Assembly: GCA_018970215.1 (NCBI GenBank) | Contig: JAGWWX010000001.1 | Location: forward strand, 1-64,000 | DNA from: Acidobacteriota bacterium | GTDB lineage: Bacteria; Actinomycetota; Acidimicrobiia; Acidimicrobiales; RAAP-2 | Direction: 5' to 3' | DNA: 64,000 bases | In this document: positions 56,182 to 64,000 of the stretch, piece after piece | How positions within the stretch are numbered: position 1 is the stretch's first letter | Layout of the letters: the number at the start of each line of letters is the position of its first letter | Made by a program: the position numbers and the translations under genes | Notes under the pieces: generated by a model | What the model saw: the letters and a program-made list of their open reading frames with translations, nothing else | The model's database searches: none | Told to the model about the DNA's origin: nothing

Positions 56182-59045
56182 CGACCCGACGAGAGCGCTG
56201 ACTGCGCCTTCGTCAGCAAACTGCCCATCTTGTCGATCTGCTCTTGGTACGCGGCGAGATTCCCGGCCTTTAACTGTCGTTGGGCTTCGGCGTACGCCGC
56301 AGCGGCTTGCGCCAGATACGTCTGCGTCGTACCAACTGGTTCACCACCACCAGAACTACCACCGCCCACGTTCGCGCCAAGTACCTCGGAGAGTGCCGCG
56401 GAAAGTGATGATTCGATGGCCACATCTTGGTTAAAGACCGCAATCACGTACTTCAGTTGCGGCAACGGAGTCGCCGAGCTGGTGACGTACAGCGGACGGA
56501 TATAGAGCACGGAGTTGTGCAGGGGGATCATCATGTTGTGACCCAGCAGAACATTGCTGCCGTGTTGGTCCAGCGGCGTAATGATGGTTGACACGCGGGC
56601 GTTCTGATTGATCTCAGAGTTCGCCTGCACCGGACCGGTCACCGAAGTGCCGCGAGGTGTGACGTATGACGTGAGTTGGCCGTAGTTGTCAGCGTTGGAC
56701 GTCACCGTGAGGAATCCCGTGAGGCCCTGAACTGTGGCGGTCGCACCGGCGGGGACGTACGAACTCAGAGTGACGAGTTGTTGTCGTTGCTGCCCCGGGA
56801 GAGCCATGACCTGGGTGATGGGCTCCATCTGAGAGGTAATCGCAGTGGCCACACCGGTCTTGGTCGTGACGACGGTGGACTGCAGAGCTTGAGACGGTGA
56901 TCCGGCCCCTGTCGTTGGTGAGACCTGCCAGCGGTCGGACGCGGTGTAGAAGGCCGACGCGGAGTCGATGTGGTAGCGGCCCCACAGCGATGCCTGCACC
57001 GCAAAGAGATCTTGTGGATACTTCAAGTGCTGGCGGATTGCTTCCGGCATCTCGCTCGCGGGACTGAATAGGTCGGGGAACGCGGAGCGATACGCCGCCA
57101 AGATGGGGTCGGTCGCTTCGCCATTGTTGCCAAACGCATAAAGCGTGATGGACCCGTCGTACCCGTCGATAACGACTTTGACGGAATTGCGCACGTAGTT
57201 GAACGACTGAGGGAGTCCCGACGAATTCGGTACTCCCTGGCTTGACGCATCTTCGGCGTAGGGGAAGTTCGACGACGTGGTGTACCCGTCGAGCACAAAC
57301 TGCACACGACCATTAGCCATCACGGCGTAGGGGTGCGAATCAAAGGACAAGAACGGGGCAACCTTTCGGGCCATGGCTTCGACGTCACGCTCGAACAACA
57401 TTCGGCTCTTCGACGTCACCTGGTCCGAAATCCACAAGTTGAGATCTTGGTAGCGAAGGGCAAACGCCGAGCGTCGGAGGAAGTTCGACATCTCCACGCC
57501 ACCCGTACCGCTGTAGTGCGACTCCACTTGTGTGCCATTCGGAGTCTTGTAGTCCAACTCAGCCTGCTTGGAGTTGGCAACAACCCACCCGGGGTCGTTG
57601 ATGCCGAAGTACACCCCGGGTTGGGTCAGAGCCGGTAATCCCAGAGAATTGCGAGGTGGTATGTCTTGCAACGCGAAGACGGGGTTCCCTGTCTCTGGAT
57701 CAAATGTGTTAGCGGGCGAAATCACCATTCCGTACCCGTGGGTGTACTGCAGGTGTTGATTCACCCAACTGCGAGCCGGAAGATTGTTCATATTCAGTTG
57801 GCGTGCGCCCACCAACACGGGCGTCACCTTGCCGTTGATGGTGTAACGGTCAACGCCCAACGTGGTGAAGGTGTAGTACGACTGAATCGCTTGGCGACGT
57901 TGCACAGTTTCCAACGCGATGTTGGCCGAAGGGTCCCACAGTCGAATGTTGTTGAGCGTCTCTTGACTCGATGCGATTTCTTGCGGAGTGATCGATTCGG
58001 CACCTGCAAAATCAACTTTCTTCACATCACTCAAGCCGTACCCCAACCGAGTAGCGGCAATATTTCGTTCGATGTACGGCAGCTCTAAGGTGCTCTGTGA
58101 CGGTGTGACCTTGAACGTCTGTAGTGCCGATGGATAGATGACACCGATGACGAGGGCCAAGAACGCCCACAGTGCACCCGCGAGAGCGGGTAGCGACCAG
58201 CCGCGTCGCACTGTATTGGCCAAGAGAATGGCGGCGGCGGCCAGCGACAGCCAGAAAAGGATCGAGAGGGCCGGCATTCGGGCGTGCACGTCCGTGTACG
58301 CCGCACCTTGGATGTAGCCGTTGGTCGACGTCACGAGCGAATATCGCGCCAAGACGTATCCCGCCGCTTTAAGCAGTGCGACAACGGCCAGCAGGACGGA
58401 GAGATGCACCTTGACTTGCGGTGACACTCGCGGTGTGACCCTCGAGGTGCGAATTCCTCCGTTGAGATAGTGATAGGCGGCCGTGATGACGGTAATGACT
58501 AATAGCGCCGTCAGCGCCCAGCTCACAATGAAGTGAAGGAATGGCAGTCGAAAGACGAAGAAACCGAGGTCTTTCTTAAACAGCGGATCGACGGTTCCAA
58601 AGTTCTGGGCGTGCGAGAAAAGAACGTAGTTATTCCATTCAGGAAGCGCAGAGAGACCAGCGATGACGCCAAGGACGAGAGACGTGAGGGCTGTGATCCG
58701 AAAGCTGTAGGGACGCAAGAGGGCCTGCAGCTGGCGAAGTCCTTCGTCGTGCGGTTCGAAGGTGAAGTCGCGAGTCGCCAAGCGACGAGCAAGAAGCAAG
58801 TTCCCCCACAGAACGACGAAGAAAGCGAGGCCGAAGACGGCCACGAGACCCACTTTGACCATGAGCAAACCACGAAAGACACTCGAGGCGCCGACGGAGT
58901 TGAACCACAGGGAGTCAGTCCACAAGACCGCCATGCTCCGAAGGCCCGTCAACATAAAAATACCGACCAACGCCACGGCAATGGTGATCAGTCGACGGCG
59001 ACTCACGGGTCGGCGAAAGGAAGCGAAATCATCAGGGCGGCGCAC
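56178..59045 (-). CDS. UPF0182 family membrane protein
   Basis: 955 aa; N-terminal TM bundle, VTPSQSTLELPYIERNIAATRLGYGL, QYTHGYGMVISPAN, FEPHDEG. Confidence 0.9.
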   Translation of the reverse strand: MRRPDDFASFRRPVSRRRLITIAVALVGIFMLTGLRSMAVLWTDSLWFNSVGASSVFRGLLMVKVGLVAVFGLAFFVVLWGNLLLARRLATRDFTFEPHDEGLRQLQALLRPYSFRITALTSLVLGVIAGLSALPEWNNYVLFSHAQNFGTVDPLFKKDLGFFVFRLPFLHFIVSWALTALLVITVITAAYHYLNGGIRTSRVTPRVSPQVKVHLSVLLAVVALLKAAGYVLARYSLVTSTNGYIQGAAYTDVHARMPALSILFWLSLAAAAILLANTVRRGWSLPALAGALWAFLALVIGVIYPSALQTFKVTPSQSTLELPYIERNIAATRLGYGLSDVKKVDFAGAESITPQEIASSQETLNNIRLWDPSANIALETVQRRQAIQSYYTFTTLGVDRYTINGKVTPVLVGARQLNMNNLPARSWVNQHLQYTHGYGMVISPANTFDPETGNPVFALQDIPPRNSLGLPALTQPGVYFGINDPGWVVANSKQAELDYKTPNGTQVESHYSGTGGVEMSNFLRRSAFALRYQDLNLWISDQVTSKSRMLFERDVEAMARKVAPFLSFDSHPYAVMANGRVQFVLDGYTTSSNFPYAEDASSQGVPNSSGLPQSFNYVRNSVKVVIDGYDGSITLYAFGNNGEATDPILAAYRSAFPDLFSPASEMPEAIRQHLKYPQDLFAVQASLWGRYHIDSASAFYTASDRWQVSPTTGAGSPSQALQSTVVTTKTGVATAITSQMEPITQVMALPGQQRQQLVTLSSYVPAGATATVQGLTGFLTVTSNADNYGQLTSYVTPRGTSVTGPVQANSEINQNARVSTIITPLDQHGSNVLLGHNMMIPLHNSVLYIRPLYVTSSATPLPQLKYVIAVFNQDVAIESSLSAALSEVLGANVGGGSSGGGEPVGTTQTYLAQAAAAYAEAQRQLKAGNLAAYQEQIDKMGSLLTKAQSALSSGR

Positions 59046-59058
59046 GCCGCAAGCCTAA

Positions 59059-60768
59059 CTACCCGTCGGCGGGGACAACCGCACAGTTACATCCGGCGTG
59101 TAGTGGTGGATGCGGCTGGCCACTGGGGAAATCTCTACCCGCCGCGACGCCACCCACGACCGCATCGCCAGCACAGGCGTCGCACGGAGGGTGGTCGGGT
59201 GCAACGAGCACGCGCACCATCGAGCCCTGGCAGGCGGCCACGACACCAACATTGAATGCCCGGCGGGCGATATCACCGCAGAGTCGTTCAATTCGAGCAC
59301 CGCGCCACTCGCGGAAGGCGGTACTCGCTCGTTCTGCTCCGTCATCGTTGCCGTCGGCCGTAATTCGCTTTCGCAGAGCAACCGAGAGTGTGACGGCCAG
59401 ATCGGCAGCACACTCATCAACGTCGCCAAAATGTTCAATCGAACTACCGCCCCCGGCCACCGAGTGAGCAAAGTCAACACCCGATTGAGCAATGGCCCGC
59501 ACGGCGTCAAGAGCGGCGGCACTGTATCGAGAACGTTGCAGCAGTTCATCTTCTAGCTGATCGGTAATGAGACCTTTGACGCCACGGAGCCGTTCGATCA
59601 TGACGTTTTGATCATCTTGCATCGCCCGCTTCACGTGGCGAATGAGTTCCGCCAGTTGCAAGGCGATCGCCTCTTCGCGGCGGAGAAATAGTTCGTCATC
59701 CGCGGTCACGGGCGTCGTGCGAACTTTTGGTGGCCGCTTGGCTTGTGGTTCCCGACCCTTTTCATCCTGAGTCGACGCACGCAGACGAGCAAATATGTCA
59801 CTCACCACGTCATTGTCCGGCAGTTCTGTCGCCGGTTCCGTAGGGAGGTCGGGAACGATGCGCGGGCGCACCGTGGCTCCCTCGCTCGGAGAAGCTGGTG
59901 GTGAAGGCGGCGTCCCGCCCACGGGACGAGTGTGTAAGTCATCGGGCGTGACCGGCTGAATGTCGGGCACCTCTCGCAGAGGTACGCCGCGCAACAACTC
60001 TTCTTCCGTGGGGTCGGCGGCGGCGGCTTTGTTGCGCATGATTTCGTGAGCGGCGGCACGCGCCCCTTCGTCACTGGTCATCAGTCCGCCTAGTACCTGG
60101 TCCACGGAGTCGCGCACTGAATTCACTGTTGTGGTCAACGAGTCACGGGCAGCACGTAACTGCTCAATTTGAACATTGAGTGCTTTGCGTCGAAGAACAA
60201 GGTCATTCAGCACTTGTCGACGCGCTTGATTCGCTTGCTCGACAATCGCACGACCTTGTTCGCGAGATCGCTCGATAATGGCATCACCGTTGATGCGCGC
60301 CGACTCTTCGAGGCGCATCGCCGCGGCGCGAGCCTCCTCCTCCTTCGCAGCCGAGGCAACTTCCGACTCATTCACTATCTGGAGAGCACGGGCCTGTGCG
60401 TCGACGAGGTACTTCGTGGCACGCTCTTGCGCCTGAGTAAAGAGTTGAGTCGCGCGTTCTTGGGCTTCGGCCGTAACCTTGGCTCCCTCGTCGTGTGCCG
60501 CGCGAAGTATGGCCGTCGACTGAGCGCCCAGCATCGCGGTTAAACGCGATTCGTCGAGAATTGGATTTTCGGCACGATACGTCGCTTCACTGAGTTTTGC
60601 CTGCAGGTCTCGCACTTGCTTTTCCAGCAGCGACATCTCCCGCGCGATTCTTTCGAGGTATGACTGGACTTCGTCTTGATCAAATCCCCGACGGACAACT
60701 CGAAAATTGGCCCTGGAGACATCGAGCCCCGAATGACGATTGGGCGTCAGGGGTCGGTTGTCGTCCAT
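59059..60768 (-). CDS. DivIVA-domain coiled-coil protein with C-terminal MuF/SPP1-gp7-like Cys/His motif
   Basis: LDVSRANFRVVRRGFDQDEVQSYLERIAREMSLLEKQV (DivIVA); C-terminus HPPCDACAGDAVVGGVAAGRDFPSGQPHPPLHAGCNCAVVPADG. Confidence 0.78.
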   Translation of the reverse strand: MDDNRPLTPNRHSGLDVSRANFRVVRRGFDQDEVQSYLERIAREMSLLEKQVRDLQAKLSEATYRAENPILDESRLTAMLGAQSTAILRAAHDEGAKVTAEAQERATQLFTQAQERATKYLVDAQARALQIVNESEVASAAKEEEARAAAMRLEESARINGDAIIERSREQGRAIVEQANQARRQVLNDLVLRRKALNVQIEQLRAARDSLTTTVNSVRDSVDQVLGGLMTSDEGARAAAHEIMRNKAAAADPTEEELLRGVPLREVPDIQPVTPDDLHTRPVGGTPPSPPASPSEGATVRPRIVPDLPTEPATELPDNDVVSDIFARLRASTQDEKGREPQAKRPPKVRTTPVTADDELFLRREEAIALQLAELIRHVKRAMQDDQNVMIERLRGVKGLITDQLEDELLQRSRYSAAALDAVRAIAQSGVDFAHSVAGGGSSIEHFGDVDECAADLAVTLSVALRKRITADGNDDGAERASTAFREWRGARIERLCGDIARRAFNVGVVAACQGSMVRVLVAPDHPPCDACAGDAVVGGVAAGRDFPSGQPHPPLHAGCNCAVVPADG

Positions 60769-60809
60769 ACTCCCCTGAGCCTAGAGTTTCGCCGTCCCGC
60801 TCGGTGGTT

Positions 60810-61961
60810 TCATCGCAGTTTTTCGGCGGTTCCTCCGAGTTTGTGGAGCACCCGAAGTGCCTCAGCAAAGGTCGACACACCGATGACTCGGAGGTCCTTT
60901 CCGGCCGCCGCTCTCGCCTCACCCGCCTGCGAGGAGGGAACGAGGAACGTATCCGCGTGAGCATCAATGGCGGCTTTCGCCTTTTGAGCTATCCCCCCAA
61001 TCTCACCAACGTGACCACGCAGGGACATGGTGCCCGTCACCGCAACTCGATGCGAGCCCGTGAGCGAGCCCGCGGTAATGCGGTCGTAGATAGCCAGAGT
61101 CATGGCGAGCCCACCCGACGGTCCGCCAACGTAGTCGGTTTTTACCGAAACATCGGCGGGAAGTGTGTAGGTGCGACTATTCACCAGCATCACTCCGATA
61201 ATCGACGTAGGTCGGCCTTCAATACCCGGGCAGTCCGATTTAAACGTGCGACGTGGCTTGGCCGTGGTGATCACAACATTCGTTGGCGCCACCAGAGTGA
61301 CTGCACCGGAACTCGAAATTTTCGCTCGCTGAACGCTCAGGTTCACTGAGGTTTTCGGCGGGTAATCGTGTAACCGACGTATTGCATCGCAACTCGTGGG
61401 CGTAGCGACACCATTGACTGCCACGATGCGGTCACCGACTCGAATCTTCGCCTTGTTTGCCGGACCGCCGAGGCGGAGACCCTCTACCTCCGCTCCACCG
61501 GGTTGGGTCGCTACGGCGTAGCCCGCGGTGCGAAGTGCAACAAAACTCGCCGTCTTCTTTGAACTCTCCATGTCGAGGTATCCCGACCGATCAAAGTCAC
61601 CCACTGACGTTCCCTTAGGAATAATTGCGGTGAGGGGGAAGTATTCGACGTCGTTCAAAATTTTGGCGCGAAGCCATCGCCCGAGTGACATCTGCTCCAA
61701 ACGAACGTCAACTATGTAGAAACCGGGAGACGAGTCAGTCGGCTTTTTCTCGGCACTGTCGGTCGGTACACCGCTGACGGTGAGTGCCGAAACGAGAGGA
61801 GATGCTGAACCCTTTTCCACGGAGTAGTACTCGGTTTTCGAGAAACTCACAACGGCCCAGGTCACGACGAGAAGAATCACCAGGACGACCCTCGAGCGAG
61901 TCACGCCACGAAGAAAGTTCCGAATGGTCAACTTCAACGGCATTTTCGTGGTGAGATACAT
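60810..61961 (-). CDS. PDZ-domain Lon-like S16 protease (YlbL-type)
   Basis: N-terminal TM; PDZ GGPANKAKIRVGDRIVAVNGV; catalytic GGPSGGLAM Ser and GGIAQKAKAA Lys. Confidence 0.9.
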   Translation of the reverse strand: MYLTTKMPLKLTIRNFLRGVTRSRVVLVILLVVTWAVVSFSKTEYYSVEKGSASPLVSALTVSGVPTDSAEKKPTDSSPGFYIVDVRLEQMSLGRWLRAKILNDVEYFPLTAIIPKGTSVGDFDRSGYLDMESSKKTASFVALRTAGYAVATQPGGAEVEGLRLGGPANKAKIRVGDRIVAVNGVATPTSCDAIRRLHDYPPKTSVNLSVQRAKISSSGAVTLVAPTNVVITTAKPRRTFKSDCPGIEGRPTSIIGVMLVNSRTYTLPADVSVKTDYVGGPSGGLAMTLAIYDRITAGSLTGSHRVAVTGTMSLRGHVGEIGGIAQKAKAAIDAHADTFLVPSSQAGEARAAAGKDLRVIGVSTFAEALRVLHKLGGTAEKLR

Positions 61962-61963
61962 TC

Positions 61964-62581
61964 ATGGCACATAGTGGCGACACGCTACCCGACACCTACA
62001 TCATGGAGCTTGTCGACGCCTGTTTGAGCTCTGATCTCAACGCGTTACGCAACGCCGTCCAACACCCCCACCCACGGGCGCGAATCCTCGGACTACGCGG
62101 TCTCGCCCGAGCGGATGAACTATCCGAAGATGACTGGACCACCCTGTGCGCTGACCCCGAAGCTGAAGTACGCCGTGAAGCACTGAGCGAGATGGGATCG
62201 CGTGGGAGATGTCGGATTACACCCGCGCAGCTCATTGAGCTCCTCGGTGACCCTGATGCTCTCGTAGCAGAGGGGGCGGCCTACGTCGCCGGGGAGTGTT
62301 TGGTGGTGGAGTGCGAAGCAGCACTCATCAACATCGTGTCGACCCACGAAGATGCCCGGTGTCGAGAAACTGCCGTGGTGGCGTTGGGCAGTCTGGGGAA
62401 AGACTCTTCGCGAGCAACAATCGTTGCGGCACTGGTCGACAAGCCCACTGTTCGACGTCGTGCGATTGTGGCACTCGCAAATTTTGAGGGCGACGACATT
62501 GAAGAGGCTCTCGATCGGGCCGCCGATGATCGCGACTGGCAGGTGCGTAGTGCGGTTGAACTTCTTCGTCGCAACGACTAG
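61964..62581 (+). CDS. HEAT-repeat protein
   Basis: Repeated HEAT-like helices: AVQHPHPRARILGLRGLA, DPEAEVRREALSEM, EDARCRETAVVALGSLG. Confidence 0.8.
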   Translation: MAHSGDTLPDTYIMELVDACLSSDLNALRNAVQHPHPRARILGLRGLARADELSEDDWTTLCADPEAEVRREALSEMGSRGRCRITPAQLIELLGDPDALVAEGAAYVAGECLVVECEAALINIVSTHEDARCRETAVVALGSLGKDSSRATIVAALVDKPTVRRRAIVALANFEGDDIEEALDRAADDRDWQVRSAVELLRRND

Positions 62582-63582
62582 TCGTCGAAGTTTCGGCTGG
62601 TGCGGCGAAGTGCACTGACGTCGTTCACGCACCGTAAAAGTCCGCGGAGAACGAGGAGATCGGGCTGGGGTGCGGCACGACACTCAACACCTACTTCACG
62701 AGTCAGTAGTTCGGATACGTCCGTCATTTGGGCGACGCCACCCGCCAAAGTGATGCCACGAACGGATACGTCTTGAGCGAGGTCAGGAGGCGCCTCACTG
62801 AGACACTCCTTGACACTGCGTACCACGGTGCGAACGTGATCAGTAATGGCGGCTTCAACGAGTCCACCCGAGACTTCCACACTCACGGGTTGACCAGTTT
62901 CAACTGTTCGTGCCGGCACAACACGAACTTCTTTGCGCAGTGAACCTAACGGCGACGCAATGTCAATCTTCAGTGACGCAGCAACATGAGGTGCAATGAC
63001 AACGCCATATCTCGTGCGCAACATGTCCGCTATCGCCTCGTCCAGATGAGTTCCACCGACGCGAACCGAGCGATGAGTCACGATGCCACCCAGCGACATG
63101 ACGGCCGTTTCTGTGGCACCGGCTCCGAGGACCATAATCGGCGACGCCACCGGTTCCTCCACCGCGAGTTGCGCACCGATCGCCGCCGCAATTGTGGACT
63201 CAACGAGTGCGACTTCGCTGGCACCGGCCTGCAATGCGGCCTGTCGAAGAGCACGTCGCTCGATTGATGTGGCGAGTGATGGAACGCTCATCGTGACGTG
63301 CACGCGAGAAAACCGCCCAAAGCCAGCTCGATCGAACATTGCTCTGATTAATCGGGCGGCCACATCGAAGTCGACGGTGGTGCCATTCGCCAAAGGTCGG
63401 AAGTTAACAACGTGACGGGGGCTGCGCGCCACCATGCGCCACGCACTATCGCCCACGTCCACGATGTCGCCATTACGGGTGTCAATCGCCACGACACTGG
63501 ACTCGCTCATTGAGACCGAACCATCTGCGGTCGCGAGACGGGTCGTAGCTGTTCCCACGTCCAACGCCACCAGCAGTGCCAC
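62578..63582 (-). CDS. MreB/actin-like ATPase family protein
   Basis: LVALDVGTATTRLATADG, MSESSVVAIDTRNGDIVDVG, VTMSVPSLATSIERRALRQAALQAGASEVALVESTIAAAIG. Confidence 0.82.
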   Translation of the reverse strand: MALLVALDVGTATTRLATADGSVSMSESSVVAIDTRNGDIVDVGDSAWRMVARSPRHVVNFRPLANGTTVDFDVAARLIRAMFDRAGFGRFSRVHVTMSVPSLATSIERRALRQAALQAGASEVALVESTIAAAIGAQLAVEEPVASPIMVLGAGATETAVMSLGGIVTHRSVRVGGTHLDEAIADMLRTRYGVVIAPHVAASLKIDIASPLGSLRKEVRVVPARTVETGQPVSVEVSGGLVEAAITDHVRTVVRSVKECLSEAPPDLAQDVSVRGITLAGGVAQMTDVSELLTREVGVECRAAPQPDLLVLRGLLRCVNDVSALRRTSRNFDD

Positions 63583-63639
63583 AGTGTGATGCTAGGGGCG
63601 ACGGGAATTTACCCAGAATCAGTCGTACGCTGAGTAACT

Positions 63640-64000
63640 GTGAACAAAGGCGTTCCTTGGCGACGATGGCGGAAGCGTTCAGCAGTTCCGCCCATCGAAG
63701 GCCGGCACTACATCCATCCCGCCGAGCTTCCGTCATTCGATCAACTCGCTGCACACCCTGCGGAGCCCCTAGTTCGCCACTTCACGACGTACCTCTGGGC
63801 GACGGCGGCCGCCGTCCTTCTCGCGGGATCATTTTTGTTGGCGTCGACAGAAAGGGCGGCGACTCTGACGACCCCGATGCCGTCGCATATCGTGCGATCA
63901 ATTGAACATGTGCCACACGTGGGTCGCGATGCAGCTCGCAGCATTCTGGAACTCAGCGCACCCGTCAACGGTCGCCCGGCCGGTGGTGGAGCAATCGTGG
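63640..64000 (+). CDS. Membrane-anchored protein, N-terminal fragment (runs off window end)
   Basis: GTG ORF VNKGVPWRRWRKRSAVPPIEGRHYIHPAELPSFDQL...YLWATAAAVLLAGSFLLAS open to window end. Confidence 0.6.
   Translation, partial: MNKGVPWRRWRKRSAVPPIEGRHYIHPAELPSFDQLAAHPAEPLVRHFTTYLWATAAAVLLAGSFLLASTERAATLTTPMPSHIVRSIEHVPHVGRDAARSILELSAPVNGRPAGGGAIV

Overview
The window looks like a gene-dense chromosomal segment from an actinobacterium, probably Acidimicrobiia-like. This is inferred from WhiB, DUF3090/SCO1664, DUF3107, an MftD-like protein, an F420-type LLM oxidoreductase and GTG-rich starts; no phylogeny was run. I see about 60 protein genes, one initiator tRNA-fMet and several intrinsic terminators. 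I see no rRNA, CRISPR array, transposase or intact prophage. Main blocks: a DEAD-box helicase fragment; bcp; a 5'-truncated OmpA/FnIII gene; a DedA and APH-like region; an isolated GIY-YIG gene; the histidine phosphatase-DUF3090-SCO1664 trio; etfBA; whiB; a PdtaS-like kinase; paired ArsA-like ATPases plus DUF3107; dgt; mrp divergent from a SufR-like regulator; an orphan MftD-like gene; a complete System I cytochrome c maturation operon (ccmABCDEFGHI, including a ccmD missed by the ORF track); gmd; cysS/valS; a small operon led by a glutamine-amidotransferase-like/CysRS-tail fusion; a CADD/TenA-like heme-oxygenase-fold protein behind a perfect palindrome; UPF0182; and a DivIVA protein with a phage MuF/SPP1-gp7-like Cys/His tail. 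The strongest leads are the DivIVA-MuF-like fusion, the GAT-CysRS-tail fusion operon, the orphan MftD, the GIY-YIG gene and the truncated OmpA gene. All family calls come from reading the translations; no database search was run.
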